From contig NZ_JBBJLN010000009.1 of NCBI RefSeq assembly GCF_037658235.1, positions 1-64,000 of the forward strand: DNA of 64,000 nt, written 5' to 3'. This document shows positions 1 through 8,417 of this stretch, piece after piece. The notes beneath the pieces are model-generated. The model had not been told where the DNA came from and searched no databases. It saw nothing but the letters and a program-made list of their open reading frames with translations. Numbering within the stretch: position 1 is the first letter of the stretch; every line of letters begins with the position of its first letter. The position numbers and the translations under genes are program-made. Source of the DNA: Yunchengibacter salinarum (GTDB taxonomy: Bacteria; Pseudomonadota; Alphaproteobacteria; Sphingomonadales; Kordiimonadaceae).

Positions 1-262
1 AACCATCGCTCCTTCTCACACAAGAAGTATCCTTCTCGTTAGAGACCAGAACAATAGTACGTAAAAAACGCACCACCGTCCTCATCTCCCTTCCAAAATC
101 ACAATGTCAAAGAACAAAACCGCGCCGTAACCTGTTGGTTTCTTTGCGGGATCGCCGTTTCGACCGTTTCCGGTTCTCATCGGCGACGGGAGCGGTTTAT
201 AAGCAGCAGCCACTGACCTGTAAAGCCCTTTTTTGAAGTTTTTTGAAAAAGGGTCAAAAAGG
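1..262 (-). promoter_or_regulatory. Probable rRNA operon promoter and leader, reading out of the left edge
   Basis: On the minus strand a promoter TTTACA (219-224), 16-bp spacer, TTATAA (197-202) is preceded by A/T tracts (226-262) resembling an UP element. About 80 nt downstream the leader has GTTCTTTGACA (105-115), which resembles rrn boxA (E. coli TGCTCTTTAACA), followed by GGAAGGGAGATGAGG. This arrangement is typical of alphaproteobacterial rRNA leaders, where a boxA-like CTTTGACA motif precedes 16S rRNA. No convincing protein is encoded and composition is more AT-rich than its surroundings. The inferred 16S gene would start just left of position 1, so this cannot be confirmed here. The 226-253 inverted repeat (CCCTTTTT/AAAAAGGG) probably belongs to the A/T-rich upstream element. 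Confidence 0.55.
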
Positions 263-330
263 CTGGAATTCCGCGGATAAGGCGGGGGCACATTCACCGG
301 GGCAAGACGCGCCCGACCATGCGCAGCGGG

Positions 331-1035
331 TCAATCGATCCAGGTGGCCTGCTGATGGGCCACCGCCTCGGCAAGCCCGTCCACGGCAAAACGCGCATTG
401 AGGCCCGGCAGACCGGTGCCATAGGAGGGCGCCATGGCGGACACCAGAGATTCCCGCAAGGCAGGCGCGGGGGCACCGGTGATCGGCACATAGGGAACAT
501 GCCCGAAATCCGACGCCCTCACCCCCCGGATAGGTCTCAGGCGGCCCGGCGGCTGCCCCCGCACATCACCAAGCCCGGCCATGGCGCGCGCGCCTGCCCC
601 CAGAAACAGGCGGCGATCATAAGCACTGGCACCCACCCCAAGGCCGCCCGCATGACCGGGCCGGGCGGCATCATGGCGGGACAGGGGCGCCAGAATCCAG
701 TCAGCAAGGGAAATCACGCCGCCATCCGGCAAAACCAGATAGCTCATGGTGAGTCGCTGCCCCACGGCAAGGGAGGGTGGCAGATTTCTGCCCTTGGGGC
801 GTACGGGAACGACCAATCCCCTGCCCTGTTCCGGGCCGATCGGGTCGGCGGCGGCCATGGCGGCGATCGCGTTATGCTGGCCTGCGGGCATCAACGCGGA
901 AATGACGAAAGAGAAGATGAGGATGCGCCCCGGCAAACGGGCGCCTAAAAGAGCGGCGCCGCGCGCACCATGCCGTGCCCGACATACGGGTCGCTGTCGC
1001 GTGACTCGGCTTTTTCGGTGATCAGGCACAGGCAT
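331..1035 (-). CDS. Hypothetical exported protein
   Basis: A 234-codon frame with no family I recognise. A basic stretch is followed by a hydrophobic segment (IFSFVISALMPAG) and AIAAMA, which looks like a signal peptide with a cleavage site near residue 60 of the longest frame. The true start may therefore lie downstream of the ATG at 1035. The mature part has no repeats or recognisable catalytic motif. The opposite strand is also open (319-948) but is full of His, Gly, Gln and Arg, typical of an antisense GC shadow, so the minus strand was preferred. It lies between the rrn leader and the DUF2975/Xre pair, transcribed toward the rrn leader. Confidence 0.45.
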   Translation of the reverse strand: MPVPDHRKSRVTRQRPVCRARHGARGAALLGARLPGRILIFSFVISALMPAGQHNAIAAMAAADPIGPEQGRGLVVPVRPKGRNLPPSLAVGQRLTMSYLVLPDGGVISLADWILAPLSRHDAARPGHAGGLGVGASAYDRRLFLGAGARAMAGLGDVRGQPPGRLRPIRGVRASDFGHVPYVPITGAPAPALRESLVSAMAPSYGTGLPGLNARFAVDGLAEAVAHQQATWID

Positions 1036-1048
1036 GATCCTTTGCGGT

Positions 1049-1099
1049 TTTGCCGGGGCTGCTTATGCAGTATAATAAAAAATTATTGTCTAGCAATAA
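1049..1099 (+). promoter_or_regulatory. Promoter with inverted-repeat operator for the DUF2975/Xre pair
   Basis: A perfect -10 box TATAAT lies at 1071-1076 with a weak -35 (TTTGCC) near 1049. Just downstream is the inverted repeat TTATTG-TCTAG-CAATAA (1083-1099), placed over the expected transcription start and ending immediately before the first ATG at 1102. An inverted repeat there is what one expects for autorepression by the small Xre protein encoded second in the operon. The sequence features are visible; the binding protein is inferred. Confidence 0.5.
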
Positions 1100-1101
1100 A
1101 T

Positions 1102-1659
1102 ATGAGGCGCGATATGTCACAAACATCACGACACCCTTTCAGGCCGGGCCTTCGGGGCCTGAGCCTGTTCGTCGCCACCATTCTGGTGACCCTGCCGCTC
1201 GCCACGGCCCTGTTCTGGCTGGACCCGGAAAGCTATCGCGCCCTTAATCCCCACGCGCTGGTGTTCAGCCTGCCCACGCCCGCACCGCTTCCGGGATGGC
1301 AGAAGGCGGCTGGTTTTCTTGTCAACATGATAGCAGTGGGGCTGTTGATGGTGGCCCTTCACCATCTGCGCGCCCTTCTGGCTTTGTGGCGCACCGGGCA
1401 GCGCCTGTCCGCCGCCTCGGCGCGGCGCTGTCGCCTTACCGGGCTGTTCACCATTGGCTATGGAATCGCGGATATCGCCAGTGAGCCGCTGCTTTCCCTG
1501 GCGCTCACCCTGGGCAATCCGGTGGGGGAACGCATGATCGTTCTTGGCCTGGAAGCGACGCAGATTCTGGCCTTTCTGCCGGGCGTGATGGCGCTGGCCA
1601 TGAGCCATGTGATCACGGAAGGCGCCGACACCCGCACGGAACTGGATGCGATCATATGA
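1102..1659 (+). CDS. DUF2975 family integral membrane protein
   Basis: Encodes 185 residues with four hydrophobic segments (about residues 15-38, 62-85, 105-130 and 145-168), matching the compact four-helix DUF2975 membrane family, which is commonly partnered with a YozG-like Xre regulator. The function of the family is not established. The start at 1102 follows the promoter and operator directly; an in-frame ATG at 1114 (MSQTSRH) is an alternative. The stop codon overlaps the start of the downstream xre gene by 4 bp (ATGA), indicating translational coupling. Earlier in-frame starts back to 970 precede the promoter and were rejected. Confidence 0.75.
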   Translation: MRRDMSQTSRHPFRPGLRGLSLFVATILVTLPLATALFWLDPESYRALNPHALVFSLPTPAPLPGWQKAAGFLVNMIAVGLLMVALHHLRALLALWRTGQRLSAASARRCRLTGLFTIGYGIADIASEPLLSLALTLGNPVGERMIVLGLEATQILAFLPGVMALAMSHVITEGADTRTELDAII

Positions 1660-1895
1660 CCATAAAGGTAAAGCTGAGCCACCTTCTGGCGGATCGGGGC
1701 CTTACCGCGCGCGAAGTGGCCGCCCGTGTGAACATTACAGAGGCCAACCTGTCGCTGCTACGTTCCGGCAAGGTGAAGGGGATTCGGTTCGCCACCCTGG
1801 CAGCGCTGTGCGATGTGCTGGATTGCCAGCCCGGTGACCTGTTGCGCCATGAGCCGGAACCCGGCTCAGGGAGCACACCGGCAGAAAACCCTTAA
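1656..1895 (+). CDS. Small Xre-family (YozG-like) transcriptional regulator
   Basis: A 79-residue protein that is almost entirely one helix-turn-helix domain: the HTH spans about residues 3-65, with LTAREVAARVNITEANLSLL as helices 2-3 and LAALCDVLDCQPGDLL as the C-terminal helix typical of the HTH_26 group. The start overlaps the stop of the DUF2975 gene, so the two form one operon. Such regulators usually repress their own operon and the 1083-1099 inverted repeat is a plausible target. No sensory domain is present, so any signal would have to act through the membrane partner or protein level; that is inference. Confidence 0.85.
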   Translation: MTIKVKLSHLLADRGLTAREVAARVNITEANLSLLRSGKVKGIRFATLAALCDVLDCQPGDLLRHEPEPGSGSTPAENP

Positions 1896-1967
1896 CAACG
1901 GCGCCTCGAACCCCTTTTAATGGGGGCGTGGTGGCCTTTGCCGCCCGGAACCGGAGTATCACACCTC

Positions 1968-3074
1968 ATGCGCCCAAAACGCCCCTCTTTCATGCCACAC
2001 CCGCCGCGCCGCGATGCGCGGGATGAGCGGGACAGCGGCGCCCCGCCCCGGCGCCAGAGGCCGAAGATCGGCCTGGCACTGGGGGCGGGCGTGGCCCGTG
2101 GCTGGGCCCATATCGGCGTGGTGCGCCGGCTGGCGGAAAAAGGCATACCGGTGGACGTGGTGGCCGGCACATCCATCGGCGCGGTGGTGGGCGGTGCGCT
2201 GGCAGCCGACCGTGTGGATGCATTGGAAGACTGGGTCCATCAGCTATCGGGCGGAAATTTTCTGCGCTTCCTTGACCTCAGATTCGGGCGCGGCGGCCTG
2301 TTCGGCGGCGAAAAACTGCGCGACCTTATGGAAGACAATTTTGCCGGCATGACATTTGGCGACACCCGTGTGCCCTTCACCGCCGTCTCCACGGAACTGA
2401 AAAGCGGCCATGAGATATGGCTTACCGAAGGCGCCCTGGCCCCCGCCATCCAATCCAGCTTCGCGCTGCCCGGTGTGTTCGAGCCGGTCAAGATCGGGCG
2501 CCGCTGGCTGGTGGATGGGGCGCTGGTCAACCCGGTGCCCACATCCGTCTGTCGCGCGGCAGGATGCGATCTGGTCATCGCCGTCAATCTGGCGGAGGAT
2601 TTCTACGGTCGCCGCCGCGCCACGCGGGCGGGCGCCCTTGCCAAAGGCCACCCGGCGCAAAATGCAACAGCGGCACCCGAAAACACCGATTCCTCCACAC
2701 TGGACGATGAGGGAATCGATGACGGGTTCGGTGTCTTTTCCGAATGGGATACTGCCGCCACATCGCCGGACACCAGAGTCGAACGCAAGGAGAACCGATT
2801 CTTCCTGCGCCGCCTCATGCGGCACCGGGCCGATGCGCCGAGCCTGTTCGCCAATATGGTGGCCAGCCTGAACATCATGCAGAACCGGCTGTCCCGATCC
2901 CGCCTGGCGGGCGACCCGCCGGACATCACCATCACACCCCGCTGCGGCCATGTGGGCCTGATGGAATTTCACCGCGGCGAGGAACTGATCACGGAAGGGC
3001 GCCGCGCCTTCGATGCGGAAGAAGCGGATCTGATGGATGCGCTGGCCATCATCACCCATCGCATGAACAGTTGA
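1968..3074 (+). CDS. Patatin-like phospholipase family protein (RssA-like)
   Basis: Encodes 368 residues. The patatin core has the oxyanion loop GAGVARG (about 39-45), the nucleophile elbow GTSIGA with Ser69, and the catalytic Asp in the DGA motif (Asp183), so the Ser/Asp dyad is intact and lipid acyl hydrolase activity is expected. It resembles bacterial RssA-type proteins. A basic, proline-rich N-terminus of about 30 residues precedes the domain, and an acidic variable insert (about residues 225-270) separates the core from the C-terminal helical part. The start at 1968 was chosen over 1920 because the upstream extension lacks a good ribosome site. The physiological substrate is unknown. 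Confidence 0.85.
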   Translation: MRPKRPSFMPHPPRRDARDERDSGAPPRRQRPKIGLALGAGVARGWAHIGVVRRLAEKGIPVDVVAGTSIGAVVGGALAADRVDALEDWVHQLSGGNFLRFLDLRFGRGGLFGGEKLRDLMEDNFAGMTFGDTRVPFTAVSTELKSGHEIWLTEGALAPAIQSSFALPGVFEPVKIGRRWLVDGALVNPVPTSVCRAAGCDLVIAVNLAEDFYGRRRATRAGALAKGHPAQNATAAPENTDSSTLDDEGIDDGFGVFSEWDTAATSPDTRVERKENRFFLRRLMRHRADAPSLFANMVASLNIMQNRLSRSRLAGDPPDITITPRCGHVGLMEFHRGEELITEGRRAFDAEEADLMDALAIITHRMNS

Positions 3075-3080
3075 TCCGCC

Positions 3081-4361
3081 GTGCTAAAGCCCTCCACGCC
3101 AAAAGCAGACCCCGCACCGCCCGGTTCCCGGCAGGCGCCCCACACGGCGCGCCCGCTGACTATATTATACCACCACCGCACGGCAGCGGCGGACGGTCAG
3201 CGGGTTCACATCGATGCCATCATCGAAAGCCTGAGGGCGGCGGGCCACAAGGTGGTGGTGGCGGCCCCCCGGCTCAGCGCCGCCAAAGCCGAAGGCCCGC
3301 CCGGCCCGCTGAACCGGCTGCTTGGCACGCTGCGCCGCCGCGCGCCCGGCTGGGTCGGCGAAATACTGGAGCTGGCCTATAATCTGCCCGCGGCATGGCG
3401 GCTCTGGCGGCTGTGGCGACGCCACCGACCCGATATTCTGTATGAACGCTACAATCTGTTTCTGCTGGCGGGTACCTGGCTGGCGCGCCGCAAGCGCCTT
3501 CCGCTGCTCATGGAAATCAACGCCCCGCTGGCGGATGAACGCGCCGCCCATGGTGGGCTCAGCCTGCGCGGACTGGCGCGGCGGCTGGAACAGCAGACAT
3601 GGCGCCGGGCGAGCCACTGTCTGCCGGTCAGCACACCGCTGGCCGAACGGGTCAGGGCGGCGGGCGTCGCCGAGCAGCGGATCACCACCATCCCCAATGG
3701 AACGGATGCGGACCTGTTCCATCCGGCTTCCCACCCCTCCCCGGTTCGGCGGGCCCTTGGCCTTCAGGATGCGCTGGTCATCGGCCTGGCCGGGTATATC
3801 CGCCCCTGGCATGGCCTGGATCGCCTGATCCGCCTGCTGACGGACCCGGCCATGCCGGACCATGCCCATCTGCTGGTGGTGGGGGACGGCCCGGCGATCC
3901 CGGCAGCGCGGCAGCTCGCCGAAAAGCTGGGTGTGAGCCCGCGACTGACCGTGACCGGCGTGCAACCGCGCAGCGCCATGCCGGATTATGTGCGCGCCTT
4001 CGACATCGCCGCTCAACCCACCGTTCTGCCCTATGCCAGCCCCTTGAAACTGATGGAATACATGGCCGCCGGGCTGGCCATCGTGGAACCGGATCAGGCC
4101 AATATCCGGGATGTGCTGCGCCATGAATCCACCGCCCTGCTGTTCCCGCCGGACCATATGAAATCCTTTGACCTGGCCGTGCTGCGGCTGGCGGCGGATG
4201 CGAACCTGCGCCGGTCCCTGGGCATGGCGGCCCGCGCCCATCTGCTGACCGCCGGGTTCACATGGCGGGATAACGGGGCCCGCATCGCCCGACTGGCCGA
4301 GCAGGCCATGCGCGTGCAGGCCCCGCAGGGCACCCCCCCACGGAACGAATCACAAGCCTAG
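3081..4361 (+). CDS. Glycosyltransferase family 4 protein
   Basis: Encodes 426 residues from a GTG start 6 bp after the patatin stop. The fold is GT-B: an N-terminal acceptor domain (about 25-215, with ILYHHRTAAADGQRVHID at its start) and a C-terminal donor domain (about 230-400) containing GLAGYIRPWHGLD, VVGDGP and the sugar-nucleotide E(x7)E-type region SPLKLMEYMAAGLAIVEPD. It would transfer a sugar from a nucleotide donor to a glycolipid or polysaccharide acceptor on the cytoplasmic face. No other polysaccharide gene is nearby, so the product cannot be predicted. Close spacing suggests co-transcription with the patatin gene. Confidence 0.85.
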   Translation: MLKPSTPKADPAPPGSRQAPHTARPLTILYHHRTAAADGQRVHIDAIIESLRAAGHKVVVAAPRLSAAKAEGPPGPLNRLLGTLRRRAPGWVGEILELAYNLPAAWRLWRLWRRHRPDILYERYNLFLLAGTWLARRKRLPLLMEINAPLADERAAHGGLSLRGLARRLEQQTWRRASHCLPVSTPLAERVRAAGVAEQRITTIPNGTDADLFHPASHPSPVRRALGLQDALVIGLAGYIRPWHGLDRLIRLLTDPAMPDHAHLLVVGDGPAIPAARQLAEKLGVSPRLTVTGVQPRSAMPDYVRAFDIAAQPTVLPYASPLKLMEYMAAGLAIVEPDQANIRDVLRHESTALLFPPDHMKSFDLAVLRLAADANLRRSLGMAARAHLLTAGFTWRDNGARIARLAEQAMRVQAPQGTPPRNESQA

Positions 4362-4527
4362 TTCCCTGTTTCACTGTGCGGATTCCATCAGATGAGGCTT
4401 TTCACAAGCGCCCCGGTACAGTAGAAGTTGAAAACTGCTGTAGAGGCAGGGCTGACTTGCCGTGCGCCGGTATTCGCGGCACAGTGCCGCGCAGTCCATA
4501 CCCTTTCGGCGTCATTTGGGAATCTCT

Positions 4528-5325
4528 ATGTCGCGCATATTCTTCAACAGGCGGGATGAAAAGCCCTCGAAGCTGGTCACGCTGGGCCTGATCGCCATGC
4601 TGTCGGCCACCGCCGCATTCTTTCTGGCCGGGCCGGGCTATGGCTTTGGCCTTTATGGCGACGGAGACAATGACAGCGCGGATCTGGCGCTGCGCTTCAA
4701 ACTGATCTGGATCACCGGTATCGCGCTGGGGTTTGGCGGCACCTTGACCGTTCTGGGCATTGTCCACTCCCGGCTGGCGCCGCAGGTCCGCGCCGGTGGC
4801 CGTGCGTGGTTGGCGCTGGCGCTGGCCGTCATGGTGGGCTGGCCACTCTATACTGTGTCGGTTCAGGTGCGGGAAGCCGCCCCGATCCATGATGTGACCA
4901 CCGACCTGAACAATCCCCCCCGCTTCACGGCGATCGAGCCGCGTCGCTATGATGCCCGCGATTCAGATGCGGTTCGCGGCGGTCGGCTGGACCCTCGCCA
5001 TGCGGAACTGCATCAGAAGGCATATGGCGATCTTGGGCCCCTGCTGGTTGACACGGGTGTGCGGCAAACCATCGTCACGGCGGCACGGGTTGCTGAAAAG
5101 CTGGGCTGGACGGTGATCGTATCCCAACCGGGAAAAGGCCATATCGAGGCCACGGATCGCAGCCTCTGGTTCAATTTTCGCTATAATATCGCAATCCGGG
5201 TGACCGCCACGGACACAGGCAGCCGGATCGACCTGCGCGCCCTGTCCGCCGTGGGGGTCAGCGATTTCGGCGCCAGTGCGCGGCGCCTGCGGGCCTTTCT
5301 GAAGGCATACCCCGCCGGGGAATGA
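4528..5325 (+). CDS. DUF1499 domain membrane protein
   Basis: Encodes 265 residues. Three hydrophobic segments occupy the N-terminal third (about 15-37, 55-78, 90-110), followed by a soluble DUF1499 domain (about 130-265) with GWTVIVSQPGKGHIEATDRS and the ending FGASARRLRAFLKAY, typical of the family. The family function is unknown; it is widespread in alpha- and cyanobacteria. The start was placed at the ATG at 4528 (MSRIFF), directly before the first membrane segment; the longer frame from 4462 would add an untypical arginine-rich leader. Confidence 0.8.
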   Translation: MSRIFFNRRDEKPSKLVTLGLIAMLSATAAFFLAGPGYGFGLYGDGDNDSADLALRFKLIWITGIALGFGGTLTVLGIVHSRLAPQVRAGGRAWLALALAVMVGWPLYTVSVQVREAAPIHDVTTDLNNPPRFTAIEPRRYDARDSDAVRGGRLDPRHAELHQKAYGDLGPLLVDTGVRQTIVTAARVAEKLGWTVIVSQPGKGHIEATDRSLWFNFRYNIAIRVTATDTGSRIDLRALSAVGVSDFGASARRLRAFLKAYPAGE

Positions 5326-5437
5326 CCCACGGCCCGCATGGCCACGAAGGGGCGCCGGGTATCGAGCACCTCCCCTGACCCGTTTGCGGCTTCACGCGCG
5401 GCAACCGCTTCAAAATCACTGGAACAGGACCGGCATC

Positions 5438-5773
5438 ATGCTGAAAATCCTTATCAGAACCGCCCTGGCGAGCCTTGCGATCAGCCTGCTCGGCGTGGCG
5501 GCTCTGGCGACCATTGGCACCCTGCCCGGCGGCGGGGAAATCACCGTGAACGGCCTGATCGCCGGGGGGCTGATGGTGTTCTTCACCCTGCTGGTGGGAT
5601 TCGGCCTGATGGCCCTTCTTTTCTATAGCAACCGCCACGGCCATGACGACGCCGCCAGCGGGGAGCGCATGAACCACACACCCGAACACGAACGCCCCGA
5701 AACACCGGACAGCCCGCCGGATCGCGTGGACCACGTGGAAAACACCCCACAAAACGGGCGCGAAAAGCCATGA
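5438..5773 (+). CDS. Small membrane protein of unknown function
   Basis: A 111-residue protein with two hydrophobic helices (about 5-27 and 35-62) and a polar, proline- and acid-rich C-terminal tail (HNTPEHERPETP-like composition) expected in the cytoplasm. No family is recognised. The ATG at 5438 starts directly before the first helix; the longer frame from 5384 adds an arginine-rich leader that looks noncoding. Its last 4 bp overlap the start of the MscS gene (ATGA at 5770-5773), so the two are translationally coupled and it may assist or modulate that channel; this is inference from layout. Confidence 0.6.
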   Translation: MLKILIRTALASLAISLLGVAALATIGTLPGGGEITVNGLIAGGLMVFFTLLVGFGLMALLFYSNRHGHDDAASGERMNHTPEHERPETPDSPPDRVDHVENTPQNGREKP

Positions 5774-6951
5774 ACGTGACGGAGACCCTGAAAGACGGTG
5801 CCCGCTGGCTGGGAGAAGCCGCCACCGCCCTGTGGCGGGACGGCCTGGTTGGCGTGGATGGCCCCACCCTGACCGCCGCTCTGGCCGCGGTTCTGCTGTC
5901 GCTGGTGCTGCGCGTGCTGGTTGCGCGCATCATTACCGGGCGCCTGCTGGCACTGGCCCGACGGCTGGACAGGTCGGGGCTGGAAACCCTGGCGGATAGC
6001 CTGTTTTCCCCGCTCAAGCTGCTGACCGTCACGGCGGGCCTTGCTTTCGCCGTCGCATTGCTGCCGCTGAACGATATGTGGTCCGATATTGCGACAAAGA
6101 CGGTACGCTCACTGGTGGCCGTCAGCCTGTTTCTGGCGCTTTACAATTCCGCCAATCTTATCAACAGCCTTCTGGTGCGGGGCACACAGCGCTTTTTGAA
6201 CGAAGCGGCGATCGGCTGGCTTGTCAGGGCGGTGCGCGGGCTGATCGGCGCGCTGGCGCTGGCGACGGTGCTGGAAATCTGGGGCATCAATGTGGCCGCC
6301 CTTCTGGCCGGGCTGGGGCTGTTCGGCGTGGCCGTGGCCCTGGGGGCGCAGGACCTGTTCAAGAACCTGATCTCCGGCCTGTTCGTGCTGGGGGAGCGGC
6401 GTTTCGAGGTGGGGGACTGGATCGAGGTACCCGGCACCGTCAACGGCACCGTGGAGGATATCGGCTTCCGCACCACCTGCATCCGCCTGTTCGACCGGGT
6501 GCCCATCTATGTACCCAACAGCCAACTGGCCGATGCGGCACTGAAAAATCATTCCCGTATGCCGTTTCGGCGAATCTACTGGAAAGTGGGCGTGGAATAT
6601 CGCACCACGGCGGACCAGCTCACCGCCATCCGGCAGGATATCGAGGCGGCCATTCTGGCAAATGACAATCTGGCCGCGCCGGAAGAAGCCTCCACCATGA
6701 TCCGGCTGGACAGCTTCAATGACAGTTCCATCGACATCATGGTCTATTGCTTCACCCGCGCCACCGACTGGGTCACCTATCTGGCGCACAAGGAAGAGGT
6801 GCTGCTCACCATCAAGCGGATCGTGGAATCCCACGGCGCCAGCTTTGCCTTTCCCAGCCAGTCGCTGTATGTGGAATCCCTGCCCAGCGAAGCACAGGCG
6901 GCCGACCGGCCCGGCACGCACACCAACAGTAACAACAATGACAATAGCTAA
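5770..6951 (+). CDS. MscS-family mechanosensitive ion channel
   Basis: Encodes 393 residues. Four or so N-terminal transmembrane helices (about 30-55, 83-105, 117-137, 155-180) lead into the pore-lining helix and beta domain of MscS: GLGLFGVAVALGAQDLFKNL is the Gly/Ala-rich pore helix, followed by LFVLGERRFEVGDWIEVPG and VYVPNSQLADAALKNHSR of the beta domain. Such channels open on hypo-osmotic shock to release solutes. The C-terminus ends in a low-complexity Thr/Asn tail. It is coupled to the preceding small membrane protein and followed 9 bp later by a thioesterase gene. Confidence 0.9.
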   Translation: MNVTETLKDGARWLGEAATALWRDGLVGVDGPTLTAALAAVLLSLVLRVLVARIITGRLLALARRLDRSGLETLADSLFSPLKLLTVTAGLAFAVALLPLNDMWSDIATKTVRSLVAVSLFLALYNSANLINSLLVRGTQRFLNEAAIGWLVRAVRGLIGALALATVLEIWGINVAALLAGLGLFGVAVALGAQDLFKNLISGLFVLGERRFEVGDWIEVPGTVNGTVEDIGFRTTCIRLFDRVPIYVPNSQLADAALKNHSRMPFRRIYWKVGVEYRTTADQLTAIRQDIEAAILANDNLAAPEEASTMIRLDSFNDSSIDIMVYCFTRATDWVTYLAHKEEVLLTIKRIVESHGASFAFPSQSLYVESLPSEAQAADRPGTHTNSNNNDNS

Positions 6952-6960
6952 GAGAGCCTC

Positions 6961-7332
6961 ATGACCGATACCGTCACCATACGCACCGTACCCCAACCAT
7001 CAGACCTGAACGTGAACGGCAATATTTTCGGCGGCTGGGTTCTCAGCCAGATGGACATTGCCGGCGGGATCGTCGCCGGCGCCCGTGCGCGCGGGCCGGT
7101 GGCCACCGTGGCGGTGGAGGCCATGAAGTTCCACCGCCCCATCGAGCTGGGCGACGTGGTCAGCGTTTATACGGATATCGCCAGGGTGGGCCGCACCAGC
7201 ATCACGGTGGACATTCACGTCTATGCCAATCGCGGGGTGGAGCGGAAGCGCTACAAGGTAACCGAAGGCCGCTATATTTTTGTGGCCGTGGACACCGAAG
7301 GCCACCCCCGCGCGGTGGATGCCGAAGCATGA
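6961..7332 (+). CDS. Acyl-CoA thioesterase, YciA-like hotdog protein
   Basis: A 123-residue single hotdog domain with the YciA-type motif NIFGGWVLSQMD (Asp32 is the expected catalytic acid), and MKFHRPIELGDVVSVYTDI later in the domain. It hydrolyses acyl-CoA thioesters in the cytoplasm, with broad chain-length use in characterised relatives. The length equals the usual family size. It sits 9 bp after the MscS gene, so it is probably co-transcribed although no functional link is evident. The following gene is convergent. Confidence 0.85.
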   Translation: MTDTVTIRTVPQPSDLNVNGNIFGGWVLSQMDIAGGIVAGARARGPVATVAVEAMKFHRPIELGDVVSVYTDIARVGRTSITVDIHVYANRGVERKRYKVTEGRYIFVAVDTEGHPRAVDAEA

Positions 7333-7367
7333 GAACCAGCACCGGGCCGAAGACCGGCCCTTCCTTG

Positions 7368-7799
7368 CTAGTTGCCGCCTGATTCCGTGCTTTTATCGCC
7401 GGACCCCGCATCCGGCGCGGAGTCTGCCTCCGGCTCCGGCAATTGTTCCGTGCAATAGCTGGCGATGGAATCCAGCGCCTGGCGGGTTTGCTCGGTAACG
7501 GCCCCCTCCGCCAGTTCCGTGCGCACGGTCAGATAGCGGTCAAAGCTGAATCGGTTGCGGAACTGATCCACCGTGCAGTCACACAATGCCGCGCACATCT
7601 CCTTTTCCACACCGCCCGGCGTGCAGGTTTCCATGCAGCGCTTGCGATCCACCGCCAGCAGGTCCGGCGGAATGGCCGATCCCTCAGCCGCGCCGTCGCC
7701 GCTGGACTGAGCGCCCGCCGCCGGGGCCATCGCGCCCATCAAGATCAGCAGCGCCCCTGCGGCCAGCCTGAAATTTCCACAAAACCCGGAATTTGTCAT
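7368..7799 (-). CDS. Cysteine-rich exported protein of unknown function
   Basis: Encodes 143 residues. A signal peptide (about 1-29: LAAGALLILMGAMAPAAGA, probable cleavage after AGA) precedes a short domain with five cysteines in the pattern CxxxC-x9-CxxxCxC (RCMETC...MCAALCDC), resembling small helical hairpins held by disulphides. The tail is acidic and serine-rich. No family is recognised. It is divergent from msrA, 138 bp away, which may hint at a redox role in the periplasm, but that is inference. The start at 7799 (MTNSGF) begins the signal peptide; an ATG three codons upstream is possible. Confidence 0.6.
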   Translation of the reverse strand: MTNSGFCGNFRLAAGALLILMGAMAPAAGAQSSGDGAAEGSAIPPDLLAVDRKRCMETCTPGGVEKEMCAALCDCTVDQFRNRFSFDRYLTVRTELAEGAVTEQTRQALDSIASYCTEQLPEPEADSAPDAGSGDKSTESGGN

Positions 7800-7937
7800 G
7801 AAGGGCATCCTTCCATAAAAGGCGCGCATCCCGTTGGGGGCGCGGAAAATTTCACGGTTCATCTCGACAAGCGGGCAGAAAGGCCCCATCTGATGACCAG
7901 CATGAAGGAATACATGCCTGGGGGAAAGGACAGGATT

Positions 7938-8408
7938 ATGGCAAAGGCAACTTTTGGCGGCGGCTGCTTCTGGGGTGTGGAGGAGGTTTTCCGCACCACG
8001 GACGGCGTAACCGCCACCGCGGCGGGCTATATGGGCGGCGACAGGGCCAATCCCACCTATGAAGACGTGTGCTCCGGCAAAACCGGCCATGCGGAGGTGG
8101 TGCAGGTCACCTATGATCCCGACCGCATTGGATATGGCGAACTGGTGGACATTTTCTTTGCCAATCACAACCCCACGGAACTGAACAAACAGGGCCCGGA
8201 CGTGGGCACCCAGTACCGCTCCATCATTTTCGTTCATGATGATGGCCAACGCCGAATCGCGGAAGAAAAGCGGGCGAACATGGACCGATCCGGTCATTTC
8301 CGCCGCCCGATCGTGACCAAGGTGGAAGATGCCGCCACTTTCTGGCCCGCGGAAGATTATCACCAGCAATATCTGGCCAAGCGCGGCATGGCGAGTTGTC
8401 ACATTTAG
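7938..8408 (+). CDS. msrA: Peptide-methionine (S)-S-oxide reductase
   Basis: Encodes 156 residues, a typical length for single-domain MsrA. The catalytic motif GGGCFWG is at residues 7-13 with Cys10 as nucleophile; GVTATAAGYMGG, the TGHAEVVQVTYDP block and FWPAEDYHQQYL follow, and Cys154 near the C-terminus is a candidate resolving cysteine. It reduces methionine-S-sulfoxide in proteins using thioredoxin. The start at 7938 was chosen because it precedes the catalytic motif at the usual distance; the longer upstream frame is antisense to the divergent cysteine-rich protein. A hairpin and direct-repeat patch follows the stop by 9 bp. Confidence 0.95.
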   Translation: MAKATFGGGCFWGVEEVFRTTDGVTATAAGYMGGDRANPTYEDVCSGKTGHAEVVQVTYDPDRIGYGELVDIFFANHNPTELNKQGPDVGTQYRSIIFVHDDGQRRIAEEKRANMDRSGHFRRPIVTKVEDAATFWPAEDYHQQYLAKRGMASCHI

Positions 8409-8417
8409 TTTACCGCT

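Noticed and set aside
82..297. A 71-codon minus-strand frame at the left edge
   Set aside because: It overlaps the rrn promoter and leader elements and has no ribosome site or family.
319..948. A plus-strand 209-codon frame
   Set aside because: Antisense to the exported hypothetical protein; its His/Gly/Gln/Arg composition is that of a shadow frame.
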